DNA of 64,000 nt, taken from Aphidius gifuensis (lineage: Eukaryota; Arthropoda; Insecta; Hymenoptera; Braconidae). Positions within the stretch are counted from its first letter, which is position 1, and every line of letters starts with the position of its first letter. Made by a program: the position numbers and the translations under genes. The notes below the pieces were generated by a model that saw only the letters and a list, made by a program, of their open reading frames with translations, had not been told where the DNA came from and ran no database searches. Below are positions 24,816 through 39,201 of this stretch, piece after piece. The DNA lies in the NCBI RefSeq assembly GCF_014905175.1, contig NC_057793.1, positions 8,928,001-8,992,000 on the forward strand, in the 5' to 3' direction.

Positions 24816-27800
24816 TTATTCAACTGAATTACTCCATTCAAAATCCATGGCTAATCTTGAAATATCACTACTTGCTGATGATTCATCTTCACTACTTGTT
24901 GCTGATGTTTCTTCTGATATCATAGCTTCACCACCAGCTTCTTGTGGCATTAATGCAGAATTATTATTATTATTATTATTATCATTATTATTTTTATCAT
25001 TATTAATTGTTTTTTTATTATCATTTTGTTGACGATTTCTTGTTGTTATTGGTGTTGAATTATAATTTGGTGACCAATTGTTATCTTTATTATTAATATT
25101 ATCACTTGTTGATACACTTTTTGATCTAGTACGTATATCAATTTTTTTACGTGGTGTTTTTCTAAATGAATTATGTCTTGTAACATTTCTATTATTATCA
25201 TTATCATTATTTGGTAATGGATCAGATGTATCATCAATTTCTAGTGTCCATGATACTGAATCACCTTTTTGTACCATAAATTTAATCATTGAACTTGATG
25301 TTGGTTGTTGATTATTTTTATCTTGTACTAATGAATGATCTATATGTTCTGGACCAAGTGATCTTGATAAACGTTGTGGTGGTACTGATAATTGATTTGC
25401 CAATACATTAACAACTTCATTTTTTTGACGTAATCTCCATTGTAGTTCTTCAACTCTTTGTGTTAATCTTTTATTATGTTTTGATACATCATGAAATGAA
25501 CCTAGCAATATTTCATTTTGATGTGATATTTGTCTTTCATATGATTCTTTACATTGTAATTGAGCTTTTAAATCTTCACATCTTGCTTCAAGTGTTTCAA
25601 TACGTTGTTCTAATAATTCTTTACCCTCAACATCACGACGTAATATATCAATTTCACTTCTCATTGATGAATTTTTTTGACTTTGTAATTCTAATACTGA
25701 ACGTAATGACCATACTTCAGCATGTAATGTTGCTGATTGATTATCATTAACATCAGTTATATCAGAATTATCATTATTATATAAATTATTTGATTTTTTT
25801 AATTCAGATATTTGTGTATTTAATTCTGTAATTTTTTTTTGTAATAATTTTTTATCTTGTATTTGTTTTTTTAATTCAATAATATCATTTTTTAGTTTTT
25901 CATTTATATTATTTTTCATTTTCCATATTGGTTTTATACAATATTTTAATTTATTATATTTATCTTTTATTATTGTTAATTCATCATTTAATAATGGATT
26001 ATATTCAGTTAATATATTATTATTAATATTTATATTTTCATCTTTTTTTTTTAAATCATTTTCATGTTTTATATTTAATTGTTTTATTATATTATCATAT
26101 TCATCATGTAAATTTTTTTTTGTTAAATTAAGCTGTATTTCAAATTCATTTTTTTCATTATTAATTTTACTTTCAAGTATTTCAATTTTTTCTTTATAAT
26201 TTAATTCTAAATTTATCATTAATTCTTGGGTTTTTTTATTTTCAATTTTACGTTCTGCTTCATAATCATTTAATAATTTTTTTTTTATTATTTTTATTTC
26301 ATGTTGAGCATTTAATGAATATTCTTCAAGCTAAAAAAAAAAAAAAATTCAATATTATTTTAAAATATTAAAAAGCCATTAGCGTTTAGTTTTTTTATTT
26401 GTAAAAAAAAAAAAAAACTAAAATAAATTTTTTCAAAATCAATAAACTTACTTGATTATTTAAATACTGAATGGTTAAACAAAGTGCCTGAATAATATTT
26501 TCAGATGATTGAACATCTTTTTTTGATGATTCTGTTTGTGCTGATTTTTCATGCGTATCATTTTTCAATAATGCAAGAGGAGAGCTTGAATGAGATTCTC
26601 GTCTAACACGTTCTGTAAAATAAAAAACAACAAGTATCATTAAAAATAAATTTTTCAATGACTCTGAATATTTTTTTTTTCATCGTCAATTTATATAATA
26701 TATAACCACAAAGTAATTAATCAACCAATCACAAAAAAAAAAAAAATAATTTACCATAAAAATTAACTAATAAATACATTGTTCTTTTTTTTTTGTTCTA
26801 ATAACCCTCAAAATTTTTACAACAAATTTATTATTTAATCACTTTTCAGAGACCACGATAACACATTTTTTTTTTATTCTATGTAAATATACCTTTTCCA
26901 GGTGACGCTGATACACTTGTCGATAATGAGTTTTGATTATTATTATTATTGACTGATCGTTTTGTTGGTGTAGATTTTCGTATTGGTGTCGGACTCTTAT
27001 CTATAATAATAAAAATGATATAATATTATTTTTAAATAAATATTTGAAAATATATAAAATAAATAAACAACAATGTGTGTTTATTTTTTCGATAATATTT
27101 GACCTTGTTAATGAATCATTTTCAAAAAAAAATAAAAAGTTCTAAATTATTTAAACATAATTATTACCAAGAGTAATTGGTGTAAAATCAAGTGGACAAG
27201 GTTTTTTGGCATCATTAATTGTTCCACGTGATTTAAGTGTTGTATTATTACGACCATTTGTTAATCTTCGCTGTTGATTTGATGATTGTGGTGATCTTTC
27301 TGTTGAAAAAAAAAAAATAAATAACATTAATAATTTTCTTTATCAAAAATAAACTTAATAGCTATTTTTTAATAAAATATAACTATTCAAAATTGTATAC
27401 AATATTTCCAAAATATATATTTTTCCGGAGTTTGCATAAATATATATACCTCGTTTCAAGCTTCCAAATGCTATTTTTGATTCTCTTACTAGGTCAGAAC
27501 GAACCGGGGCGGTTCTGCCCTTTGAGCTTTGTTGGCCCATGATGACACAAATTAATTAAACAATAACACTAATTATCATAAGTTACAAACAAAAATTAAA
27601 TAAAAATAATAAAAATAAACAATTAATATAAATTAATTAATTTTATAATAAATCACTTTGTTCAATTATGTATATATTATTATGCAATACTTCGAGCAAA
27701 TGCAACCAAGATTTATCAATGTCTACAAGTCTACATTGTTCGTTGTCCGTGATTGCACTGCCCTTGGTGATCATTGCTATTCCGAGACAAATTCCATTCT

Positions 27801-30800
27801 AGGTATTTTGTCGGCCAATCACCCTGTTGCCATTGAATGCATTTATTTAATTCATTTATCATCAAATAATTATTAAAAATTTGTAATATACAACTAAACA
27901 TTATTTTTTTTTTTATTATATAAAATAATTATAATTTTCATATTTTTGTTTATTTAATTTCACAATAACACTTTTAATTTATTTTTTTTTTTTTTTAAAT
28001 TAATGTAATAGATGTGTATGTATATTATGATTACACCTGTAACTTGATATATTTTTTGTACTATTAAAAATACTGAATGATAATATAATAGTAATATTTT
28101 TTTATGAAAGTTATAACAGGTATAAAAATCAACGGTAAAGGGCCAATGAATAGTATGAAATGAGTAATAAAAATTCAACGTTCTACTAGCAACGGTATGA
28201 TCAAGACAAGAAGTCACACACTGATGCCGGAAATAAACGGGTATATGCCGTTGACCTGTTCATGCCGTCAACGTTTTAATACATATTTATATTTATATAT
28301 TAACTAATTTTTAACGTTAACATCATCATGATATTTTTGAATTATAACACAAAAAAAAAAAAATTGACGAAAAAATAGTTACAAATAACTGTTATTATAA
28401 ATAATATTTTTAAATATTAAACACTTAAATAATTTTGCAATTATATTATTGATAATCACATGTGAATTAATTTAGACAACTATTTAAATGATCCAAATTT
28501 AAAATACAAAATTAATTTAATTGAAAATTTTTACATTTCTACAAGGCACATGCTATGGCATATGGATGTCTACTATCAAGGAGAATGTAAACTTTAACTA
28601 AGGTATATAATAATAAAATATACATATGTATAATATAATTTATATATAGTTATATCAAGTTTAAGTTTAATAAACGATACAACACGAATCATACCGAGAT
28701 ATTACGAACGATAGCTTGAAAGTCATACCGCCACTTTCGTAATAATAAGCACATGTGTTACACATATATTTCTTTAAAAGAAAAAACAACTTGCCGGTTC
28801 ATTAAATATGTATACAATATTGCTATTTATATTTTTATTAAAAATATTTAAATTATTTAATTATTGTTACTTACTTTGTACTGTATTTTTAGCTGTTACA
28901 CTGCTAATATCACTCATTGAGCTTTGTGCTGTTTCTTGAATTGTTTGATTATTGTTGGAACTTCTCATTGTCCTATATAATAAATAAATAAATAAATTAA
29001 TTAAATTATAAACAACAAAAACAATAATTATTATTAAAAAAGAAAAATTTAAAAATACCATGAGAAAAGAGAAATTAAAAAAACAATGTACCTTTTGTCT
29101 TTATTTCCATCGGAATTATTAGTGTTTCTTGATGATGATGTTTTTTTAACAGATACAATTGTTGTTGTTAATGGAGTTGTTGATGATGACGATGATGATG
29201 ATGATGATGTTGTTATTATATTTTGCATTATTCTTGATTTAACATCTTTTCTTTGTGGTCTTAATCTTTGTTCTGATTTACCAGCTTCAATTTTTTTAAC
29301 AACTTCTGTCCAACGACCTGGTTTACGTGGTGTTCTAACAATTCTACGTTGTTCTTTTGTTGATTCATCTTTATTATTTGATTCAATCATTGCTTTTATT
29401 TTTGATGCAACATATTTTTTTGGCATTTTATATTTTTTAAATGATGATATTTCACTTTTATTTGGCAATTCATTATTATTAATTATTTTATTTTCAATTT
29501 TTATATTATTATTATCTGAATTATTATTATTTTTAACAAGAATAGATTCAATACTTGAATTTGTTGATGCTTCAAGTGATTTAATTGGTGCTTGTAAATA
29601 ATCCTTGATGGATGATAATGATGATGATGTTGTTTCAGCTGTTACTGGTAATTGTCCATCTTGTTTAATATATTTATTATCATTTAATTCAATAATATCA
29701 TTATTAATAATATTGATATTATCATTATCATTATTAATATTATTATTAATAATAGCATCAGCATCAAGTAAATTATTATCATTAATTATTTCATCTTGTT
29801 TTTTATCAAGATCAGAATAAATACCACTTGAATCCATTTCTTCAGTAACAAAATTTTGATATTGACGTCCAGTTGGTGGACAAAATAATGTACCATCAAT
29901 AATTTGTGCACGACGATCACCTCTAACAATATCTTCATGTGCATCAGCGTCACTTTCAGTAAAAAAATCAGAATCAGTCATTGGATCTTGTAAATGACAA
30001 TTTTTACAATTTGCTGATACTGTTTGTACTGATGATGATGTATCTGGTCCACGTGATGCTGGTCTTGAATTTTCACCGTCACCTTGATAACCAGCTTCAA
30101 GACTTGTTATACTTGTTACAGATGTAACAAAACTCATTGGTAATAATGATGTTGATGCATTTAATATATTTGTTAATGGTAAAATTGTATTAATTATTGT
30201 TGATGTTGATGGTGTTGTTGTTATTGTTGTTATTGTATTTGTTGTTTGATTAATTGATAATTTATTATTCAATGGTTTTGGATCAAGTGGTAATTCTTCA
30301 AGTGATGGTGATCTTTCACATAATAAATCATCATCACCAATAAATTGTACATTTGTTGGTCTTGATAAACGTGATGATGATGTTGTTGTTGTTGTTGTTG
30401 TTGTTGTTGCAGCAGCAGCACCAGTAACAATAGCTAATTTTGAACCCGTTAAATTTTCATATGAGGGAGTACGGGAACCGCCCAATGCAACTGTAAAATC
30501 AGTCATTTGATCAGGTGTCAATATTCCAAGACTCTCGTCATGTTCAAACGAGTTTTGTTTTATTAATGTTAAATAATTTTGTTGTTGTCCTGTATTATGT
30601 GTACAATTAATATTATTAATTGTATCATTAAATATTGTTGAATCAATTAAACAAGAATCACCAATGTCATCAAGTATACCAAGTGTACCTTGAAATGTAC
30701 CAAATAATTTATCATCAATTCTTGATTTATTAATACAATCATACTGATTATTATTTATATTCCAATTTGATGATATAACATCTCTTTTTATTACATTATC

Positions 30801-33800
30801 TGAAATCAAATAATTATTATTACTATCATTTTTTTATATTTATTATATTTAATAATTACTCTCATCAGTTGGTGTGGAAGCACACAATGGTGGAACACGT
30901 CCTCTTACAGGTGTTCGACAATTGACATCTCCAAGAGAATCTGTCAATGCCATACATCCTGATGATGATGATGATGATGATGATACAACAGTTGATCTAC
31001 GATTTATCAAACCAGTTGGTGTTTTTGGTTTTGGAAGAAATGAAGGACGTAGAACTCGTGATACAGGAATTCTACTTTCAGCAGTATTCTGTTATTAAAA
31101 ATAATAAGTAAAATTTTAATTAATATCCATCAATAAATAAATATAATATACTTTATTTAAATTAATCAAATTAGATTCAATAAAATAATTTTTTTTAATA
31201 TTTCAATTAGAGTAAGTATATCATCAAAAAAAATTTTAAGTAATTTAATTTAAGTCGAAAATTGTGAGTCGTGTAGGTTTATGCATATATATTCTTATTT
31301 TAAATCCATATATACTTAGAATGTTATTCTCATCTTAGCTAAAACTAGGCCGCAATAATAAAAAAAATTTTTTAAAACTTTATTTAATTTTCTACGATAA
31401 AGTACTTAACAGTTATTAATTATAAAATAATTATTTTTAAATTAATAGATAATTATTTTGTAAAATATAAATATATATTTAATTTAAATATTTAAATTTC
31501 TAGTGTATTATTATATGCTGAATGATAATACCGACAACTTTGAAACATGACAAAGGGCTATTGATGTCATTGATTATTATGTTACAAATGTAAAATAAAA
31601 AAATTATCTCACTTGCCTTGAGGCGTCATTCAATTCTACCTTGAATTTTTCTTACATATATTATTTATTTTTTATCCAATTAAAATGATTAAAAGAAAGG
31701 AATTTTTAAATGATAAAATAATTCAAACATTTTCATTATTTTTTATGTCAAACTATTTCTAACATTTACATTATTTTAATTATTTAATTTAATATTTATT
31801 TTTTTTTTTAAATTTTACGAGATTTTTATCCAGTATTTTATATAGCGAATTGAATTATTTTTTTTAAATAAATAACATGTGTGTCATGAATTAACAAGAG
31901 TTTCATTCAATTGCAGACGGTAATTCGTGCTAATTTAACTCCGCCTACTTAACATTTTATTCACAGTACTCCGTTATACTATATGTGTAAATATTCTAGA
32001 ACTTTTATTTACAATAATATTATTATTTCAAAAGTATTATTCCTACTACTGTATACAACCAAAAAAAAAAACCACCAAATTTAAAGCAAATTTACTCAAT
32101 TCATTATCATAATTTTGCCAATAATAAAGCATCGTTTAAAAAAATTTCCATTGAATTAAAATTATAGAAAAATAAAACATTATAAATAGCTTTATAATAT
32201 CTATAATGTGTATTTTTTTTTTACATTACATTTTAAAATACTTTTACTTATAAAATTATAATTTATTTATAATTTTTTTTTAATAGAAACATAAACCTAG
32301 AATTTTTAAATTTTTAAATTTAAAAAAAAATTTATTTACGTTTATTTGTTCATAACGGATATGGATTTTTTTTTTTGCTTTGTTTTTTTAAATATTATGG
32401 GTTTAAAAAAAAATATATTTTAACATTAACATGGTATTATTATAACCCTATATATCTAAAATTGCAAAATATATACACGCGGCAACTGATCCGTAATTCC
32501 GCAACGAAAACATGTACCATCTACACTATATTTAATTGTACACGTAGACGCGGTGAAATTTTATTTTTTATTTTTATTATCTTCACCTATAAACAACACA
32601 CACACAATAATCATTAACAGTTAAATTTAAAAATGAAAATATATATAAAATAGTAAAAGAAAAATTAATTTTTCATATTTATCAATATTTCGTTTTTTAA
32701 AAAAACGAAATAAAAAAATAAAAAATATATTTCTACGAATTGATTATTTAAATATAATAAAAAAATAATTTTGTAAAATAATTATTCATCTTATGAGTAT
32801 ATAATTAAATTTAAATACATTACAAAAAAAAAAACTGCTTAATAAACCAATAACACCTTTATTTATATTTAAACATATGCATTTAATCTCAGTAAACAAT
32901 AAACTGCCACGTTGTTAAGTTACATTAACAACACATAGTTTAAATAATTTTCCACTATTTTTATTTCCTTTTTTCTTTTCATATGCACATAAATTCTCTT
33001 CACAATAAATTACCAATGACAAATGAAAAAAACAACTTATATAATTACACTTTTGTTAAAAGTTTTCTTCAACTATAAATAATTTAAAAAAAAAAAAAAT
33101 ATAATAAACAACTTTTTTTTTTTTATTTAAATAACTAGAACTTTATTTGTTTCTTTTTTTTTTCTAAAAAAAAGCAATAACAGTTTGAAATGATAATTAC
33201 AGTTAATAAAATAATAGAAAAAAAAAAAAAAAAAAAATACGCGTGACCGCCGCGGTAGACTGCTCAAGACTGATGCCTGCTGATGCCACTGATTCAAATC
33301 CTACTGCCACTTTACAGGGTATATAAAAAAAAAATAAATAAATATATATTTTAAAGGCACCTTGAGCAAACCATACTAACCAACGTCTTTTGGTCAACTA
33401 ACTGTTGGTACGCACAAATGTAAATATATATATTTACCTATATTTTTATATACATTTAATATACACACAGGTTCATTGTAATATTATGTGTGCGCATTTA
33501 TATGCTCAGTGCTCATCATTAACGTTAGTTATTTTTATTATACTTGCAATATACATTTTACCACAATTACAAATACACTTTGCAATATGTATATTATGTA
33601 GATATTTATTGTGTCTCTATTATATTCACATTATTTAAAATTAACAATTAATTATTTTAATTTATTTTATAAATTATTATTTTTATTTTTACTTCCGTAT
33701 TTTTGACCTACTATCTATTATTGATTTAAATAAATTTTACATGACACATATGATATTTATGTTGAATACTTAATGTCATTTTTTTTTTTTTTTTTGACAA

Positions 33801-34266
33801 GATAATATTAACTGATTTCTCTTTTTGCAAATATATAAATTGTACAATAAAAATATTGAAAAAAAAAAATTAAATAAATTTAACAGATGCGCATGACTGT
33901 CATTGTTGAATAGTTATTTATTTTTTTTTTTATTTATATTAGAAAATTTATTGCTTTATTTTAAATCAATAAGTTGAATGGCCTTGTTTTTGTGAACCCT
34001 GATTTTTTATTTATTAAGTATTTTACTTTTTCAACTTGACAAATTTATCAATAGAATAATTGAGCTGATTATTATTGATTACTATTTTAAATTAATTTTA
34101 TATTTTTCGATTTGAGTCAATGGACTTTTCCGAAAAGTGATTAGTCTATTATTATTGATTTATGTAAATTGATAATAAAAAAAATATATTTATTTTTAAA
34201 ATTATATTCATATTGATAATTAATATTTATTTTATTTTTAATAATAGTACGACTTACTTTCGCCAT
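24816..34266 (-). CDS. Large coiled-coil, probably cytoskeletal protein
   Basis: Eight exons are deduced from splice sites with matching phase: 34258-34266 (MAK), 30860-31088, 29092-30799, 28875-28972, 27168-27299, 26893-27000, 26452-26612 and 24816-26330. They encode about 1319 residues. The N-terminal 650 residues are Ser/Thr/Asn-rich and low in complexity, with proline-directed motifs such as LPKPKTPTGL and SPTPIRKSTP. A basic block, KPGRWTEVVKKIEAGKSEQR, lies at the end of exon 3. From exon 7 a long coiled coil begins (QALCLTIQYLNNQLEEYSLN) and runs through exon 8 to HNKRLTQRVEELQWRLRQKN. A conserved-looking GDSVSWTLEIDD segment and an Asn-rich tail follow. The design recalls microtubule-associated MTUS/ATIP-type proteins, but I would not name it. 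HYLS1 lies upstream on the same strand. A second start (27540) may give a short isoform. Confidence 0.7.
27450..27540 (-). CDS. Alternative first exon, Met-Gly start (short isoform)
   Basis: An ATG at 27540 opens MGQQSSKGRTAPVRSD and ends at a CGAG|gtatat donor in phase 1. That is the same phase as the exon it would replace, so it splices in frame to 27168-27299 and gives about 668 residues containing the whole coiled coil. The sequence is unlike the surrounding intron in composition. MGQQSSK is a good match to an N-myristoylation signal, which suggests a membrane-anchored isoform from an internal promoter. Confidence 0.6.
31089..34257 (-). other. First intron of the coiled-coil gene
   Basis: About 3.2 kb lies between the MAK exon and exon 2. 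It is AT-rich apart from a short GC-rich island at 33240-33325. No further coding exon could be supported. Confidence 0.5.
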
Positions 34267-35395
34267 TTCTACAGAAGATGATCAATATCTTGTGGGAGTA
34301 TAAAGAGCCCTGTAGGACACACGTCCTAGCTATTTTTATGAATTTGTTTTTAAATGTCACTTTAAATTTACTGCACTTAATTATTTACATAATAAACACT
34401 ATTTAAAATTAATAATTTATTTAATTATTAAATTTATAATATATTAATCCACTGAGAAGTTAACAGGGTGGTTGCTATTCCAATATTCAGGGTATGCAAG
34501 AAATTTGACCGGCGTTGTTCAACCCAACAAGCTCAACTTTATTGATCAACGGCGCAGTCATCGGGAGCGTCGTTATCTTTTACATCAGTGGGGGAAAAAT
34601 AATTTTTTTTTTATTTTTATATGTAGATAGATATACTATTTGTTGTTTTTATTTTTATTATTGTCAAACATCCTTATCTGCAGTATGTTTTGATTTTTTT
34701 ATAAATTTTTTTTGTATATTTATTTTTAATTAAAAATATTTTTGTTTGGCTTTTTTCTACAGTAAATTAATGGTGAAAAAAAAAATTTATGATTAATAAT
34801 GTTTTAATTAATTTTACTCTTGCAAACAATGATCATTGTCTTTAAAATAATATAAATTTTCAGCGTTGAGAGTGATTCTTAAGAGCCACAATTGTTACTT
34901 TGTGATTTAAAGTTTTTTAATTGTTATTTTAAAAAAATTTTAACACCGTTCTTTTATTATGTTAACGTATAAAAATTGCAATGATAAATTTAATATTTTT
35001 TCTCGCATTATCTATTGTTAATTTTAAATTAAAAAAAAACTAATGTAAATTAATTATTTTATCAGCTATTTGTCTTGAATAAAACTTTAAACAATACAAA
35101 TATAAAAAAAACTTTTACTTCAAAATCTAATTCACGACAAATAATTAATTTTCAAATTTATTTAATTTATTATTTTAATTATACAATAAATATAACTAAT
35201 TAATTATCAAGTACAAAAAAACTTTTGTCAATTTAAAAATAGATTATTTAAAATAGATCATTTTTTTTTTTTAGTAAATAAAATAAATAAAGTTTAACGT
35301 TGTTGTTAATTTGACAACAAAAAAAAAAAAAAGATTAATTTCTATTGTTGTAATGAATATTAAAATATTAATTATACATACATTTTAAAGTTTTG
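34267..35395. other. Intergenic sequence between the coiled-coil gene and HYLS1
   Basis: The promoter and 5' UTR of the coiled-coil gene should lie just above 34266 and the HYLS1 3' UTR just below 35396. No other gene is supported. Confidence 0.4.
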
Positions 35396-36471
35396 TCATT
35401 TTTGTCTAACGCTCATTGAACTCATTGTCTTTTTTAAAATTGGCTGTAAACAAAAGAAAAATAAAAACATAAATAATAATATAAATAGTATAAATTAAAT
35501 ATAAAAATTAAAATATTACTCTTGGTATTGGATCTACTGCCATCATTTTTTCACGAACAGCCCATCTAATATCAGCATGATGATTTTCACCAGGAAGTGG
35601 CATTTGTTTCCATGCTTTTTGATATTTTTGATACAATGCAACTGGATCTGTTTTGGCTGTTAGTGGTGCACGTTGATCTGAATTAATGTTCCATGATCTA
35701 ATAACTACAAAAATATTAAAATATAATAATAATTATATACAATTATTAATCAACTAAAACAATTGAAAAAAATGATTTATTACATGATTTTGATTGTGAA
35801 CGAGTTGATGATCTTGATGGATTTCTTGATGATACTGGACGAGCAGTTGGTTCTGATGCAACTTCATTTGTTGGTGTATGACAATTAGTCTTTTTTCTCA
35901 ATTCAGGTTCACTATTAACCCGAAGAGGAGGTACAACAACTCTAACTGGATCTTTCAATACTTGTTTAATATTTTCTACTGAATTTTTTGGTACTTTATT
36001 ATCAATTTGATCATTATTTTTTGGCATTTTTTTTCGTGGACTTTGAGAACGAACTAATCGAGATGTTTGTATTATTTTATTTTCATCATTTTTAATTGTT
36101 TTTATATGATTATTTTGTTTTTCAGGTAAACATTTAATTTCAATTTTAATTTTTGATGATTCATTTGAAATTGTATCAACTACTGATCTTGCTGATTCAC
36201 ATTGTTTTAATAATATTTTTTGTTTTACTTCTTCTTTCCATAATTGACGTTCACGTTCTTTCATTTTACGATATAATTTTAAATCTAAAAAATAATATTA
36301 ATATTTTAATTAAATTATACTTATTGTAAAATATTGTTTAAAAAAAACGGTTGAAATAAATGCTAACTAACCTTTCATAAATGCTTGTAATTGTTTTGCT
36401 GTTATCCCAACAAAACCCAAAGAATTTAATAGTCCAAGGACTTGCCTTGGATCGTCCTTTACTTCTGACAT
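35396..36471 (-). CDS. HYLS1: HYLS1 centriolar protein
   Basis: Four exons (36372-36471, 35784-36284, 35520-35704, 35396-35443) encode 277 residues in agreeing phase. The N-terminus has the HYLS-1 box (VLGLLNSLGFVGITAKQLQ, then FMKDLK) near residues 11-36. The C-terminal part has the family motif of an aspartate-proline segment followed by a paired basic/aromatic block: KTDPVALYQKYQKAWKQMPL, then PGEN and IRWAVREKM. HYLS1 is a centriole component dispensable for centriole duplication but needed for cilium assembly; the human protein is mutated in hydrolethalus syndrome. The middle is a long basic, poorly conserved linker. The gene is head to head with the MADF-BESS gene, with 333 bp between the start codons. 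Confidence 0.85.
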
Positions 36472-36804
36472 TTCGACAATAGAAATTGTCTATCAATTTA
36501 TTAATAAATGTTAACAAACACCTTTTTTTTCTTCTTGTAATAAAAAATTATTTACAATTTGTTTACATAATTTTTTTTCAAGCTTGATGTTTTCCAATGT
36601 TTTCCATGTTTTCAATATGGCTTCGTAAATTCCAGTATATTCCGTGATTGAGCGTCAAAAATTAGAGTCACGGAGAAATCATAATCAGTGTTCATCAATG
36701 GCCGACAACAATAACAAGCAATAACAAGCCATAAAAAAAAAAAATCATAACAAATAATAAACAATTTATTTCAATGAAAATAATTATTAATTAAATATTA
36801 AAAA
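36472..36804. promoter_or_regulatory. Shared divergent promoter interval
   Basis: Only 333 bp separates the start codons of HYLS1 (minus) and the MADF-BESS gene (plus), so both core promoters and 5' UTRs must lie here. No TATA box is obvious in either direction. A comparatively GC-rich patch spans about 36610-36730. Confidence 0.6.
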
Positions 36805-39201
36805 ATGGTGTTTAGTTCGGTAAGTAAATAATTATAATTTTTATAATTATTGTAAATGTATTTATTGTTAATTGTTTTTATTAATGAATAACTGTCATTG
36901 TTGGTTAGAAGTTTGTTTTATTTTGATTACTTTAATCTAAATTATAATTAAATTTTACAGAATTCTATTTGGACATGTGGTGTATGTCTAGATGTAGTAG
37001 TTTATAAAGTTATTCCTAGGCATACATGCTTTCGTGTTTATAGAGGAATGAATTGTTGTAGAGTTCATGAAGCTTCAAAAACAGTATACCCTTCGTCAGG
37101 TATGTATTTTTTATTTTTAATGTCATCATTTCACCTACTTATCTGTAAAATTAATTATATTTTTAGCTGATGGAGAAGAAATCTTGGTGCTTGATAATAG
37201 TGACAAACGTTTGATACCTGTGCCTTGGAAAGAAATATTAAAACTTATTGGTTAGTTATGGCTGATAAAAAATTAATCAGTAATTATTAAATAGATAAAG
37301 TTATTATGTGTTTACTTGTAATTTATTTTGCAGACAAAAAAGAGGAACCAAATAGTGAAGAACAAAAAGAACCAACTGTTGATACAAATGAACAACAACT
37401 TCATCAACAAGAACAACAAGAAAAAACATTGTCACCAACTACTAATGCTGATATCAAGTCAAAACGTGGACGGCCAAAAGGACAAACAGAAAAAAGTGAT
37501 ATTGATGTTGTTTGTACAGATATCCAGCCACAATTAAATAAAACAAAACCACCAATTACTTATGGTGGAATCAAATCAAATCAATCAAAAGAACAAATAG
37601 TACAAAATGGTGGTGAAAAAAAACAAGTAGAAAATACTGAACAACAAGAACAACCAACTGTTAATGATGAGATAGATACAAATAAACAACAACAAGAAAA
37701 AACAATGTCATGTGATGAAAACAAGTCAAATCTTCAACAGCCAAATGAAGAAATAGTACAAAATGGTGGTGAAATAAAACAAAAAGAAGATATTGAACAA
37801 GAGAAACAACCAACTGTTGACAATGAAAAAATAAAAATGTTGAAAAATTATCAGTTAATGTTGAAAAATAAAAATACACAACAACAAGAAGAACAAAAAA
37901 CAATGCCACGAATTACTCGTGCTCGATATAAGTCAAGTCTTCAACAATTAAAAGAACAAATAGTACAAAATGATACTGTTGATATTTCTAAAAATATTCA
38001 ACAACCAAATGAAGAAATAGTACAAAATGGTGATGCTGAAAAAGAAACTTCTGATACTAGAATAGATACAAATATTGAAGAAAAAAATAAACAAACAAAA
38101 CCAAGTCCCAAAAGAAAAATTTCAACATCTGATTTTGAGGAAGATACAAATATTAATCAGCAATCAAGTGAAGTACCTCAAAAACGTACATGTAATAATT
38201 TGGATTTGCGTTCATCACCACCAACGATCAATGAATCACATTCATTGAATAATTTTGAAGATAGTGATGAAATTGAAGATTCTTTTGCTTACATGGATAA
38301 CATGAATTTAGATATAAATGAACAATTAATCCTGGCAGTTGAAGAAAGACGACAACTTTGGGATCGTCGTTTGAGCCCTGGACTGAGAACATTTCGAGCA
38401 CAGAATAAATTGTGGCGAGAAATTGCTGATATACCTGGTATCAGAGGTAAAAAAAAAATTTCATATTTTTGTGTGTAAAAAAACAATGAATATTTTTCTT
38501 TTTAAATTAATAAATTTATTATATTTCACAGGAGTTTTAAATGTAGATGAGATCAAAGAAAAGTGGGATTGTTTATTAGATACTTATCGCAAGCTTCAAT
38601 ATGACAGAAAAAAATCTAAATTATCTTCAGCACCCAAAAAACCCAAGTGGATTTATCATAATATAATGAGCTTTACTGATGACAAATATTTTGATACAAA
38701 GTAATTAAAAACTTTTAAATTTTTAAACAGTATTTTTTGTTATGCCAATTAATAAATTGATGAATAATTATTTTTAGAAATTCCCCGACTTGTATTAGTA
38801 AGTCTTCAAATGATGATGATGATAGTGATGGTGATCAAGAGAATATCATAAATAATAAAAACGAAGGTATGAATAATATTAATGTAATCAAATAAAAAAA
38901 TATTAAAAAATAAATACTCGTGATAAAAAATATAGTTCGACAATATTTCTTCATAGATCGCCCATATGAGGATAAAAAAGACTTGGATAAATCAGTTGCT
39001 TCTGCTCTGATGCTTATTGCAGAAAAGCTAAATCAATCTGGGGCTCAACATCCTCCAAAACCTGTTCAAGATGAAGTTGATCTTGCTTTGGCCATTGTTG
39101 CAATCAACTGTCGTAAAGCACCAGCCTCAAAACGTCGAAAATTTTTACAAAAAATGATTGATGAATCATTTAATCTTTGCAACGATGAAAATATATGTTA
39201 A
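36805..39201 (+). CDS. MADF-BESS domain regulator with AT-hook
   Basis: Seven exons (36805-36819, 36961-37099, 37167-37250, 37334-38446, 38532-38700, 38778-38866, 38936-39201) give 624 residues in consistent phase. The N-terminus is cysteine-rich (WTCGVCLDVVVYKVIPRHTC). A long Gln/Glu-rich linker contains an AT-hook-like KSKRGRPKGQ. It also contains three or four imperfect repeats built on LQQPNEEIVQNGG. A MADF domain spans about residues 415-505 (LILAVEERRQLWDRR, FRAQNKLWREIADIPGIRG, EIKEKWDCLLDTYRKL), the last part on exon 5. A BESS-like motif ends the protein (DLALAIVAINCRKAPASKRR). MADF domains bind DNA and BESS motifs mediate protein contacts, so a transcriptional or chromatin role is likely. 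Targets are unknown. Confidence 0.85.

Noticed and set aside
29086..29820. Long plus-strand ORFs opposite the coiled-coil gene
   Set aside because: They are mirror readings of Asn/Asp/Ser triplet runs in the real minus-strand exon.
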